DNA of 64,000 bases from Piezodorus guildinii. Its lineage: Eukaryota > Arthropoda > Insecta > Hemiptera > Pentatomidae. The notes below the pieces were generated by a model. It did not search any database and was not told the DNA's origin. It worked only from the letters and a program-made list of their open reading frames with translations. Made by a program: the position numbers and the translations under genes. This document shows positions 52,533 to 62,749 of this stretch, piece by piece (positions within the stretch are counted from its first letter, which is position 1; each line of letters opens with the position of its first letter). The stretch spans positions 54,629,813 through 54,693,812 of the forward strand of contig CM041298.1 in the NCBI GenBank assembly GCA_023052935.1, in the 5' to 3' direction.

Positions 52533-52716
52533 TCTCAAATATTTTTTTTTTTTTTTTTTTTTTTTTTTATTGAGATATATTACAATTTGTTTCTATATGA
52601 ACATTAGTAATAGTGATATAAGATTCCATTCTCACAATATATACAGTATACAATGATAAAGTCAAATAAATAAAATATAATATATGTACAAAATAAGAAA
52701 ACAAACAACAACCTAT
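52533..52716 (-). mobile_element. LINE 3' UTR end, minus strand
   Basis: The plus text starts with ~37 T, then TATTGAGATATATTACAATT; the minus strand therefore ends AATATATCTCAATA plus poly(A). Same family as 14960-15236. It lies back to back with the RNase H LINE, so two LINE 3' ends point outward. Confidence 0.65.
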
Positions 52717-53806
52717 AACATCTCAAATATTAACATTACCCGGAACAGAATGCTCAAGCATACCAGACGAAAACCCATTATTCCACAAATATCTAGCCAA
52801 GAAAAAATCTCCAAAACCTTTTAATGTACGCCTAAAAATTCTATTACTCGAAAATAATTTTGTAATTCCGCGAATTTTCCAGCAATCCTTCTTAAAAATC
52901 CCACCTTGGCACATTCCCTCGATTGATATTAATTATAAATTCCGTCATTATTCGAGAGAAAGTAGCACCATAAAAAAATACTTTTATGAATTCTTAGAAA
53001 GATATACAGGACATACTATTGTTTTTACTGATGGGTCGAAAAGCGCCAATAGTGTTGGATCCGCACCAATAGTTGATGATTTCTCGGTTCAAACCTGCCT
53101 TCCTCCTGAATGTAGTTCCTTTACAGCTGAGCTAACTGCGATATACCTGGGGCTTAGGGAAGCTTATTACAGAGAGAGTAAAACTGACATTGTTCTCTTC
53201 ACTGACTCATTGAGCTCTTTACTTTTCCTGAAGAACGTGTATACAACACATCCCATCGGTATTCTCATTCTGCAATTCGTTTACATGTTAAATTGGTCAA
53301 ATAGATCAATTCTATTTGTTTGGATCCCAAGCCACGCAGGAATATATGGCAATTGCCAAGCAGATGAGGCGGCGAAAGCGGCGTCATTGATTCCTCCATC
53401 AGATTGCTTAGACACTCCACATAATGATCTCTATAGGCTTATAAAATTATTAATCATGGACAAATGGCAGTTTAATTGGACCAAAGAAAGGGATAACAAA
53501 CTCAGGGAAATAAAAGAAACAGTATTTCCATGGAAATCGTCTATACAAAACAATAGAAGAGAGGAAGTAATATTAACAAGACTCAGAATAGGACACTCAC
53601 GACTAACGCACCAACATTTACTGACTGGAACACCAAGACTTTACCGTGAACAGTGTAACGTACCCATCACTATAAAACACTTACTGACAGACTGCAGGCA
53701 ACTGATAGGTGTCGACCTTCCATATCATTTAAATACTCTATTAAATGACAACAGTACACACATCCCACATTTATTTGATCATTTAAAAAGAAATAAATTA
53801 TTATGA
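52697..53806 (+). CDS. RNase H domain and C-terminus of an I/R1-like LINE
   Basis: Open frame of ~369 codons (in-frame stop at 52694-52696; end 53806), about the first 20 bases probably from the neighbouring element. The RNase H fold has its four acidic residues in order: Asp at 53030 (VFTDGSK), Glu at 53129 (FTAELTAIYLG), Asp at 53204 (LFTDSLSS), Asp at 53363 (NCQADEAA), with IPSHAGIYGN between. The domain removes template RNA after target-primed synthesis. After it come LTRLRIGHSRLTHQHLLTG and CNVPITIKHLLTDCRQ, the C-terminal zinc-knuckle area, which here has lost a Cys. RT and endonuclease are missing (5' truncation). The 3' UTR continues to ~54087. Confidence 0.85.
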   Translation, partial: ENKQQPITSQILTLPGTECSSIPDENPLFHKYLAKKKSPKPFNVRLKILLLENNFVIPRIFQQSFLKIPPWHIPSIDINYKFRHYSRESSTIKKYFYEFLERYTGHTIVFTDGSKSANSVGSAPIVDDFSVQTCLPPECSSFTAELTAIYLGLREAYYRESKTDIVLFTDSLSSLLFLKNVYTTHPIGILILQFVYMLNWSNRSILFVWIPSHAGIYGNCQADEAAKAASLIPPSDCLDTPHNDLYRLIKLLIMDKWQFNWTKERDNKLREIKETVFPWKSSIQNNRREEVILTRLRIGHSRLTHQHLLTGTPRLYREQCNVPITIKHLLTDCRQLIGVDLPYHLNTLLNDNSTHIPHLFDHLKRNKLL

Positions 53807-54087
53807 ATCCATCTAATGCCCCGAAGTATACTGATTTTTATTTTATCATGAATAATTTATGCTTAATATTTTTATTTTTTCTTCCAGTTGTATTTTTATT
53901 GCAATTAAATTATGTTTATCACTCCATTAATTAACCTTCTCCATATTCCTACCTACCTTTCATACCTACCTTCTCAATCTATATAACTATGAACTGTTAT
54001 TGGTAATATATTTGAAATAGCAATATTTTACGTCGGCAAACATCACCTATGTTGTGGATTGCCTGTATCAATAAAATTAAATTAAAT
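53807..54087 (+). mobile_element. 3' UTR of the RNase H LINE
   Basis: Ends CACCTATGTTGTGGATTGCC, TGTATCAATAAAATTAAATT with AATTA repeats as tail, then F1 resumes. Confidence 0.7.
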
Positions 54088-54200
54088 TAAATTTCGTTTT
54101 CGTGGATGCACTAACCTCACACATACAAGATACATCGAATTCGAACATTTTCACGATCGCAGTACTTTCCCTCTATATATTTCATACATAGGTAAGTGAA

Positions 54201-54885
54201 AGTAAGAAATGTTACATTGTCCTATAATCCAACCTTTTGCCATATCTTACTCTCGAGTTATGTACCAGATATTCCGGGCTTCAAAAAGGCAATCTATTTC
54301 AGAATGGGTCATACAGGTAAGTAAAAATATATTGTTCTGCTCTAAAAATGATGGAAATAATAAAAAACAATTAGAGCTGTAAGGTCAGCTGTTAATGGAA
54401 TTAATCTATACGACAATCTCCCTATAAAGGGAAGGAGGGGAGCGGATGTTAGGAGGAGTAATAAGTGTTAATTTCCATATATAGCAGTTGGGGTCGTCTC
54501 GCTACGGCAGCGATATGATTAATTCAGGAGAGGGTTGACAACAGGTGGCTCTGCCTGTGTCAATGTTCTCCGTTCGCTATGTCTAGCGGAGGGTCCTTAA
54601 ATAACTCAACGGATTTGTATAGTGTGGAGGGTCCTAATCCTTGCCCTTTTATGAGGGTATGTTTACCTTCATTGCCTCCACTTAGGGTCCTTATCCTACA
54701 GTTAGTTGTTTGTACTAGGATAATGATCAAACCTAGCTATTGAATTCGGTTTAGATGCAGAAACGATATTAGGAGAAGGTAATGATGATTTTAGGAATTG
54801 CAGTTAAACTTCCAATTCTTGTAGTAATTTCAAGAAAGAAAGAGGGAGTCACCTGTGGTTTGATTGTTCATTCATTTAACGTCAC
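54201..54885. other. GC-richer repeat-free island
   Basis: 54370-54720: AAAGGGAAGGAGGGGAGCGG, GGGGTCGTCTCGCTACGGCA, GGTGGCTCTGCCTGTGTCAA. No coding motif. Confidence 0.35.
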
Positions 54886-54889
54886 TTTA

Positions 54890-55345
54890 TGCTACTATGG
54901 CTAATCGGACGATGCTTCAGTGGGAGTCCTAAATTTTGCCTATCCAGGTTTTATTAGGTCTTTAAGGAGTACCCGACATCGCACAGACTCGGGGCCACAT
55001 TTTATGTCCCCTCCGAAGGACGGCATAACCAAGGATTTTCGCTCCCATTAAAAAATCCTAGGGCCATCAGCAGGTTTGAACCCGCGACCATTAGCATAGA
55101 AGGTTGTTATGCCAGATACTATGATATATGTGTTCCCCGTGTTGTAGTGGCTAGCATAACAGCCTTATATGTCTAATATCACGGCTTAAACGTGCATATG
55201 GTCATAGTTTTTTAAAGGAAGTAAAAATCTTAGCTATGCCTACCAAAAGTAACATTTTGGTCCCGATCCTGAGCGATATCAGGTTCTCGTTGAAGATCCA
55301 TATCCTAATTAAATCTGGAGCGGCAAAATTTAGGACCCTCACTGT
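54890..55345. mobile_element. Head-to-head inverted pair of SINE family G
   Basis: The left copy (54890-55125, minus) and right copy (55143-55345, plus) are inverted with their tRNA-like heads facing: TTTGAACCCGCGACC on the left and GTAGTGGCTAGCATAACAGC on the right. The outer ends match as well (CGGACGATGCTTCAGTGGGA against TCACTGTAGCGTCATCCGG). The right copy lacks part of the box B region. Confidence 0.65.
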
Positions 55346-55567
55346 AGCGTCATCCGGCCATCAACAAAGAAAGAAAGAAGTGCTTAGAAAAATGTTTCAT
55401 GCAGTTCCGAATCCAAGGCAGTTTTTGGGAGGGGTGGGAGGTTCCTAGACTACTTATTTAATTTGTTTACAGCTAACTTAGTTATGTTTTGTAGGAAAGC
55501 AGGATGGTTTATGACTCTTACCATGTTCAACGAAGTCTAACAAACTTATTATACTTGGTATTGTAAT
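55346..55567. other. Unassigned stretch
   Basis: Flank of the CR1-like element; nothing recognised. Confidence 0.3.
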
Positions 55568-55945
55568 AGTACCGGTACTTAAAATAGAATAGAAAAAAGC
55601 TTTTATTCTGGTACTTAGTCTCTTAAGAATAACATGAATTTTACAAATAAAGATAGCCGTAGTCGAAGCGGGGAAAACGAGTGACGAAACGAGTAACTTA
55701 CGCGTGGATTGTGGTTGAAGGTATCTGGAGCGATCAAAAAAGTTCAGGTTGCTTATAGATCTACGGGAAATTTGGGCAATATGAGGTTTCCAGGATAATG
55801 CTTGGTCTATAGTAATTCCTAGATTTTTGACAGAGGAGCTGAATGTAATGGAGTGATCATTTACTAGTATGGTTGAAAAGACGGTGTTGGATCTGAGAAG
55901 TGGACTGGAGCCAATCACTATATGTAGACTTAATAATCTATGTTG
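55568..55945 (-). mobile_element. CR1-like LINE, internally deleted
   Basis: Minus strand: MIGSSPLLRSNTVFSTILVN, VKNLGITIDQALSWKPHIAQ, ISRRSISNLN, STRKLLVSSLVFP, then a jump straight into the 3' UTR (TTCTTAAGAGACTAAGTACC, AGAATAAAAG). The tail is TCTATTCTATTTTA. The deletion removes the ~200-codon C-terminus. Confidence 0.75.
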
Positions 55946-55949
55946 TAGC

Positions 55950-56765
55950 CCTTATCTTTTTTTTTCCCGGGAACGTTTCCCTTTTCTGCCTCTTTCATAC
56001 GGTCAATCAACCACATTACTTTATAATAACAATCTTATTTCAATAATAAACATGTATATTCTTCTTTTTTCTCATTTAGTTTTCATAGATTGTAAAAGAA
56101 CATTATAAAATTGAAATATATAGTTTACTTTGAATTAGATAGAAAATAAGAAATATTTGTTAAGTCCGCACAAAAAAAGTACAAAATAAAGTGCCACAAC
56201 ACAATGCAATAAACACTCTCTACCAGCTTATTGGTTGTATACTGCAGTGTTGCAGGAAAAAAAAAAAACATTATTCAACTACTTTCGACATGGCATGAAT
56301 ACAACAAACAGTAGTGACAGTTTAATGAAACATCTGAAACAGTTAATTACGTTAATTTTGAGACACTCTTTATAAAATGACATTCATAGTTACCGCAGAT
56401 ACATCGTATCTTATTTCAATTTTGGGCGACATTTCGTTTTTGATTTAGGCATACCCATGAGACCAAACAGAAAATGAGTTGCATACTCCACTATACACAG
56501 GAAATTTTTTTTAATTTTTTGAAGTGGTAGAACAATATGAAAAAAACAAACTTATTTCATCCTGAAACCTTGCATTTAAATTATATTTCTTATTATTATT
56601 GAAAAATGTGTAAACTAATATTTCTCACCGAAAATTCAGAATCACATTACTTATAAAACTTGTTTAACCATTTTACTACTGATGATTGGATAAAAGTTAT
56701 GTTTTTCAATCCGCGCGCCAGGCTAGTGCTCTATAACACCGTCTATTTAGTCACTATCAATCATT
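55950..56765. other. AT-rich unassigned stretch
   Basis: No gene or repeat recognised. Confidence 0.35.
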
Positions 56766-56769
56766 TCTC

Positions 56770-57195
56770 CTGAGTGTGGTGTTTTTACCTTTTGTCTTTG
56801 GCACCTCGAGGTGGTCTCATGTGTCCCATCATTATGACAAGTCAAAGTGGCTTTTCCCCACATACGTTGACAATATTTCCTTGAAACATTCCTATACCAT
56901 ACCATCTCCCAGGTTTTGGAATTCTTCCTCTTCAAACATCCATCATGCAAACTCTCTTACCCTATTTAAATACCATATATTTCAATATCTTCTCGCTTCC
57001 CATATTGACGCTGTCTGACTATAAGAATTTTACTGTTAGGTTTTGATCAGAATGTAGTAAATATTTTTAGTTTTACATATATTTATACAATTTATAAATA
57101 TATGTATCACTAAATGTATTTATTATATTATAGAAAAGTTTATGTTATACTTAGGTATCTTAGTTCCAGAAAATAGGTTTTTTTTTCTTTCATCT
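56770..57195 (+). mobile_element. CR1-like LINE 3' fragment
   Basis: FVFGTSRWSHVSHHYDKSKW, then a deletion, IPSPRFWNSSSSNIHHANSL, TLFKYHIFQYLL. The 3' UTR ends TTAGTTCCAGAAAATAGG with CATTCATT tail. It parallels GVPRYTSVSQLYGELKW and LWNSIPSSIRHSNSLSTFK in the better copy. Confidence 0.65.
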
Positions 57196-57199
57196 GTCA

Positions 57200-57840
57200 T
57201 TCATTAAAGCATACTCAGACTAAAAAAAATGTCTCCTGCTACAGCCTGATTAAAACTTGGTATTGAAGATTAGTGTCACTGCTCACTCAGCTACTCTGCC
57301 TTTAAATCATAACCTAATTTCATTCACCTTTTACTAACTATTTGTTGTTAAGAGAGGTTCACTTACATGGCACATTCAAATAATTCTTTCGATTTTGACA
57401 CTATTTTGATATTTTAATGTTGATAACACTTTTTTTCCTAAATAGAGATGTATGTTAATTCATAAATAAGTCATCATAGTATTGTAGTAGAGCTGAATGG
57501 GATCTAGTGACCCTAGCACTTCCACGCGAAGCGATTGTCCCATTCTTCAACATCCTCTGCGATTAGTCCGTTAATGAGGGATTGTTAAAGGCATTTCACA
57601 TCCGATCGAATGATTGGCTTGTTTTTGTTAAACCAACCCGCACAGTTTCAGTGGACATTGTTTTGTTCTAGCACGGAACAGCTTTTTGTAATGGTAATAA
57701 GTTTCCTTGAAAAGTGTCCCAAAATAACTCAGTGTGGCGTCATTTATTATGAATTCAGTACGAAATGATTTTATTTCGTTGTTTTTTTTTTTTTTTTTTT
57801 TTTTTGTATATACATTATTCTATTCATTTAACGTCGGAGT
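57200..57840. other. Unassigned stretch with T run
   Basis: A T run of ~23 at 57783-57805 directly precedes a LINE fragment. 57500-57690 is GC-richer. No gene. Confidence 0.35.
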
Positions 57841-57844
57841 ACTT

Positions 57845-58070
57845 TTCGAAGTAGAACTATGGGGCTCTATTAAACCATCGAATTCTTCTCGTATACAACC
57901 CTTACAATCCAAGATCCTTAACGCTCCTTACTTTGTCACGAATAAGATCATCCCTAAAGATCTTCCATGTTACTGAATTCGCCCGAACAAGGTACCAATC
58001 ATTCCATGAAAAAACCCATTCCCACTCTTTTTTTTAGAGTGCTGCTAATGGGTAGCGTCTCTACATGTAT
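57845..58070 (+). mobile_element. Jockey-like LINE 3' fragment
   Basis: VELWGSIKPSNSSRIQPLQS, then a skip to ILNAPYFVTNKIIPKDL and, after a deletion, TRYQSFHEK-like text and AGAGTGCTGCTAATGGGTAG (3' UTR). Matches 11176-11439. Confidence 0.7.
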
Positions 58071-58084
58071 TTCATGTCAAACAT

Positions 58085-58270
58085 AGAATAGAGAAGTTTA
58101 ACGAGTACCTGACAACGCACAGGCTCGGGACCACCATTTTTAAGCCCCCTTTGAAGGACGGTATAGCTAAAGATTTATTACTGCTATTAAAAATTCTTAG
58201 GGCCATCTACCAGGTTTGAACCTACGACCTTTGGTATAGAAGGCTGTTATGTCAATCACTACATATCAGA
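58085..58270 (-). mobile_element. SINE family G copy
   Basis: Plus text TTTAACGAGTACCTGACAAC, GCACAGGCTCGGGACCACCA, TTTGAAGGACGGTATAGC, CCAGGTTTGAACCTACGACC, AGAAGGCTGTTATG. Head at the right end (minus orientation), box B inverse GGTTTGAACC intact. Confidence 0.7.
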
Positions 58271-58324
58271 CTCCCTTCACCCCACTTACGTCCAGTACAG
58301 TTAAAAAAAAATGCATGACATAAC

Positions 58325-58415
58325 AAAATGTGGAAGCATTAATATTGACTGAATGGAACACCGAGGCCTATTTGTACAAAGTGTAACGTACCTATCACCA
58401 TAAAACACTGTATAA
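58325..58415 (+). pseudogene. Scrap of the RNase H LINE C-terminus
   Basis: AATGGAACACCGAGGCCTAT, GTGTAACGTACCTATCACCA, TAAAACACTG corresponds to the GTPRLYREQCNVPITIKHLL coding region at 53620-53690. Only ~90 bp. Confidence 0.6.
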
Positions 58416-58429
58416 TTAGGGTTTTTGAC

Positions 58430-58510
58430 TACCATTAAAAAATTTTCGCCAGGTTTGAACCTACGACCTTGGGCATAAAAGGCTGTTATGCTAGCCACTA
58501 TAACGCAGGT
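58430..58510 (-). mobile_element. SINE family G, head-only copy
   Basis: GCCAGGTTTGAACCTACGAC, CTTGGGCATAAAAGGCTGTT, ATGCTAGCCACTATAACGC: the tRNA-like head with both box B and box A inverses, body missing. Confidence 0.65.
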
Positions 58511-58599
58511 GATCTCTTATTTATTAATTGTGGCTTAACGTACTTATAAACTCCAAATAAGGAAATGGATCTCGATATTCTGAGAGAGGATTTTGATTA

Positions 58600-58795
58600 T
58601 AAGACTTACTTACTTTAAAAGCTGATAAGACTAAGGTAATTGTATTAGGTTCCAATTCCCTCCTTACAGCCCTTTCAGCGATTCAAACTCTCAATAACAA
58701 TCCAATAAAATTCTACAAAACTGTTAAACACCTAGGGATCTCCTTTGACCAATGTTTCTCAAATTCTACGTCGTTCATTCTCCACCTTGTAACAA
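58600..58795 (+). pseudogene. CR1-like RT scrap
   Basis: LKADKTKVIVLGSNSLLTAL, NNNPIKFYKTVKHLGISFDQ then CFSNSTSF..: the KTK strand and LG..FDQ box, parallel to 20600-20760. Confidence 0.7.
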
Positions 58796-59103
58796 CCCGT
58801 GTAACTGCCACCCGTGGAAATCTTCACGAGGTAATGGTGTCCATAAGAAGACGACTGTTAGCAAGAAACTATAGCTGGGGCGAGGTGGAACGGCTAAGGA
58901 TGCGTGAAGAGCCTCAACCGGAAGAGCGGAAAATTATCCTGGAGCTGGAAGAATCCATGAATAATACATGGATTGTCACTGGGCCGATGTGTCCTCGGGT
59001 AATTATCCTCCGCGACTCATTAGGCAGTCCATGGCATTCTGTCTTCCGTAGAAGGTCTTCGTCCATCGAGTTGTTTCAACTTACTTTCATCTACATTTAC
59101 TAA
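58796..59103 (+). other. Unrecognised open frame, coding-like composition
   Basis: Open through 59103, first ATG at 58834: MVSIRRRLLARNYSWGEVER, LRMREEPQPEERKIILELEE, SMNNTWIVTGPMCPRVIILR. The composition is GC-richer than both neighbours, with a charged, helix-prone middle. It joins the CR1-like scrap upstream without a stop, so it may be chance readthrough into another element or a captured piece of host exon. I do not recognise the family and do not assign a function. Confidence 0.35.
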
Positions 59104-59394
59104 AACCTACAATCAATTAAACCAGCCTCTAATACTCTGAGAATCTCAGGTTTTTGACATGGTTATGTCTTTCGGCTGGGGGTCCGAAACTTCACTGTCG
59201 ATCTTTGCACACATAATTTTATTGAACATTAATTAAAGCAAATAAAATAAAATAAACCTTTTGTACTAAATATTGAAAATTTTGTAGCAGTTAAAGGTTT
59301 GTCCAGGTATTAGCTATCAGATTAAAATTTTAAAAATTATTGAAAAAATATCAAATGACTTATAGTAAGATTATTTAGTGACACACTTTTAGGC

Positions 59395-59640
59395 CCTTTC
59401 TTTTAGTTTTTTATTTTCGATAATGAACCTTTTTAATCTACCAACAAAAATTTCCCCTCTCGGCTCAAAATTTGAGCGCTTATGTTTCAAGATACGTATA
59501 ATCCGAATAACGAATAAAAAGTCTCTACGCCGTCTGCTGCATTTCTCTGAAACTGCTGGACAGATTTTTTTTAAATTCGGCACAAAAATATCAGTGCATC
59601 CAACGATGATCCTAACACCTGGACGTTGATATAAAATGGC
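59395..59640 (+). repeat. Dispersed repeat related to the F2 end
   Basis: TTTCGATAATGAACCTTTTT, TTTGAGCGCTTATGTTTCAA, GATACGTATAATCCGAATAA, TTCGGCACAAAAATATCAGT, AACGATGATCCTAACACCTG. Matches 23880-24090 in order. Confidence 0.55.
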
Positions 59641-59644
59641 GGCC

Positions 59645-60385
59645 GATTAAAAATTATTTAATTCAATAAAATGAAAACAAGTCACAATGTGCCCACATTT
59701 TAGTTGTTGTAGGCGCTTTTTTGAAACGCCATATCTCGGTTGGTGTCAGTAGAACCAAAGTTTTGACCGTTTCCGCGTTAAAAAAATATTGGAGATAAGT
59801 TTTTTATTATTTAACATTTGTCTCTATGACCTACCGATTAGGAACTATATTGGTTCGAATGAAAAAAGTCACATTTTGCTACGTTTATTAAGTTTTTGGG
59901 CGCTTTGTTAAAAAAAGCTGTGTTGCTGTGTTGGTCGCATTGAAACTTTGAAGTCATTTCTCTGTATAACAATTGTCAAGTCAAGCTAGTACCTATTGTT
60001 TAGCAGCTATAATGTTCAAATGAAAAAAGGCACGTTTTCCCTACATTTTGTTTAATGATGGCACTTTTTTGACTCACTCCATCTCTGTCGGTGTCGCTTG
60101 AATACAAAGTTGACAACAATTACCTTGACTGAAATTCAGTGTAGAATATTTAAGAATAATACTCGCTCGGACTTACCATTCAGGAAAAATCTTGCTTCTG
60201 ATAAAAAAAAAGTCACGTTTTGCTACATTCATTAAGTATTGACATTTATTGTTTTTGACAGTTTACTATTCTGTAATTAGTCGAGGATATTTTTTATTAT
60301 TTAACATTTATATAATATAACATATCAACATAACATTTAACACCACTAGGACCTACCATTTAAGGATCTATATTGGTTTCAGTGT
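59645..60385. repeat. Diverged tandem array, four ~175-bp units
   Basis: AAAATGAAAACAAGTCACAA (59668), GAATGAAAAAAGTCACATTT (59857), AAATGAAAAAAGGCACGTTT (60020) and TGATAAAAAAAAAGTCACGT (60197) open successive units. Each runs through TTTAGT/TTAAGT, GGCGCTTTTTT-like text, CTCGGTTGGTGTC-like text and GACCTACCATT-like text. Units differ substantially from one another, so the array is old. Confidence 0.75.
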
Positions 60386-60654
60386 AGAAATTTATCAGTA
60401 CTAATGTCTAAATGTGCATAGATGGTCAAAAATAAATTTTGTTAGTATATTATCCCTTTCTATCTTTATCTTCTATGCTTCATCAATCGTCCCGTCCATC
60501 CGTTAACTTAATTCCTCCTTGACTAGGAAAAGTAGCATATTATAGATAGAAATATCTATGATCTATTGATTTTCCCTCTCAGGAAGAAATACTAAAGCCT
60601 CATTTATACATTTTTTTTATTTAATTAATAATGCGTATCTGACCCTCCTTTTCT
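60386..60654. other. AT-rich unassigned stretch
   Basis: Nothing recognised. Confidence 0.3.
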
Positions 60655-61030
60655 ACACTTTTTTTTTTTATTCATTTTTATTGAATTTTACAACTATATT
60701 AACATAAATACAAAATGTAAAACTGTTGAATTAGAATAAAGGGCGTGAAAGGCTTGTGAAGAAACTACCCAGCGGTAGAACTTCTATGTTTATTTAAGTA
60801 AGTAGATCCCGAGGCCATCTTCTTTTCGATCGCCTAGGAGGGTTGTCAGGAATATGTGAGGTTGATAGGTTGCGGACAAGAGGGTTTATATGGGCTGGGA
60901 GTTTGGAATTAAAAGTGGTATATCTGGTGCGAGAAAGGTCTGCAACAAATGGGATATTAAGGTCGTTATGGACTATTTTATTTGTGACGAAATAAGGAGC
61001 ATTTAGGATTTTGCAAAGGATTTCTACACT
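60655..61030 (-). mobile_element. Jockey-like LINE 3' end
   Basis: T-rich end, then TTTTTATTGAATTTTACAAC, ACCCAGCGGTAGAACTTCTA, CGAGGCCATCTTCTTTTCGA, TCTGCAACAAATGGGATATT, TTGTGACGAAATAAGGAGCA. Same layout as 10983-11350; breaks off inside the NAPYFVTNK coding region. Confidence 0.75.
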
Positions 61031-62745
61031 TATTTAGAAAAAATAAAATGTTTGTATCTTTTAGCTATATTGTATTCTTCGTGAAGAAAAGGGTAATTCC
61101 AATCAATTTTTAAGGCCCAAAAGGACTTGTTTGAAATGTTAATTCTTCAAAGCCAATTTCGCGACGGGAATCGTTTTTATTAGGTCATAGAATGACTGCT
61201 ATATCGCCTGATGAACTCTATACACTGTTTTAATATCATTTGGCTTAATCCATGGATCAACTCGACTAAAACCATAGATAAGAATCGCAAAGACACCTCG
61301 GCAGATTCGTTTTAATAAAGTTCGATTCTAATAAAGAAATCTCGTTGTTGGAGGGTGGTGCGAACCATTAAGACCGCGGTGACTAATAAGCCAAAACACT
61401 GCAACTCCATTTAGTCACTGCATTCATTTCTTCGGTTTAATATCTTCTTTTCATTTCGTATTTTTTTCTTTCACTTTTTTTTTTTTTTTTTTCTTCTCTC
61501 CTTTCCTTATTAAAAAGCGGTATTATGGTATAATTGGGATTTATAGGGCCAATAAGACGCTTGGGGTGGCGCGAGTTGGGGAGGCACCCCTGGAATTTGT
61601 GGGGAGGGAAAATCAGGTCGTGTTGATAATCCTCTCCACCCGGATTATCTCATATCATCTTTAATTTTTCTTTTAGCGGAACGTAGAAATTGCCATCTGC
61701 AACTGCAAGGGTTTATATCTATAAATTATATCTGTCCTGTATTTTTTGTTTACTATTTTCAAAAACGATTGTAATAGACCAGTCTTCTTCTTATGAATTT
61801 TACTATAAAGTTTAAACGCATAACATTTATGCCTAGGATAAACTAGTGTGATACACGCCTCAGATTTTTTTTATTTGTCCAACTCCCGGACCTAGATTTG
61901 AGTTCGATCGCTGACTTTTTATTTTCCGTGATGCCAGTTGTAGATTAACTCAGTAGTCAGTCAGATTCGATGAAATGTGTACCTTGAATTATTATAGAAT
62001 ACCTGGAAGAATTATTTTTCCTCAAATAATCCTGCATCTTTAATGGAAATACTCTTTTTAAATAAATCCCGGAATACAACTCCACCCACTTATACTTTAG
62101 ATGCAAGAAGATTAGGTCGCTATGACCACTCAAGTAGAAAAACAGAGGTGTAATTACCAAGTAAACTCCATCATTATGTTCTTTCGGAGCAGTAAAAATA
62201 GGAGAAGCCCTTAGAGTGGACCGTTTTTATTGAATTAGATTCCTAACCTTAACATTAAAAGGGTCTTTTCCGTGTGGACGTTTCCGTAAAAGAAAATATA
62301 AAAATTAAATATAAATTTATTAGAATATCACCCTATTTAATAACAATAGAACCTTACGTAATTTATAAATTGGTCTACTACTTAATCCAGTTGAGGACAA
62401 AGATCTAAGCAATACCCTGCTCAGATAAGATTTTTCACTTACTGTCTAATTTTATTGATTTGTTTTTTAATTTTTGCATCAGTGACAATGTTTGGATAAA
62501 CAGATGAATTTCAAAATAGTAAAAACCAGGTAATTTTAAAATATTTATTTATTACCTTTACTTATTATTATGTAACATTGTTAATTGTTTTTTTTAATAC
62601 CTCTTAATAATTTTAAAATTTGTTGTACAATAATTTTTAAATGTTGTTATTATGGGACACCTAGCTTATAATATTTTTTTTATAAAACGTTTTAAAAATT
62701 CAAATTACTATAGTTGTTTTTTAATGTAATTTGTAATTGTTAATT
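61031..62745. other. Unassigned stretch with GC-richer island
   Basis: 61540-61650 (GGGGTGGCGCGAGTTGGGGA, GTGGGGAGGGAAAATCAGGT) is GC-richer. AGTGTGATACACGCCTCAGA at 61847 is like the F1 right terminus. No gene. Confidence 0.35.
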
Positions 62746-62749
62746 TTAA

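Larger units (their letters stand above)
51985..54200 (-). repeat. F1 repeat, copy J, hosting F2 and LINE insertions
   Basis: Minus-strand F1 in three parts: 51985-52057, 52445-52530 (ATGCATGGTATAAAGTAGTT, GTTGCTGTAACATCTCGGC) and 54088-54200 (TTTCGTTTTCGTGG, TTTCACGATCGCAGTACTTT, ending AGGTAAGTGAAAG at 54190-54202). Between lie an F2 copy and a ~1.55 kb LINE pair. This is the deepest nest in the window. Confidence 0.65.

Noticed and set aside
52723..52914. Minus-strand 63-codon frame
   Set aside because: Shadow of the RNase H LINE coding region on plus.
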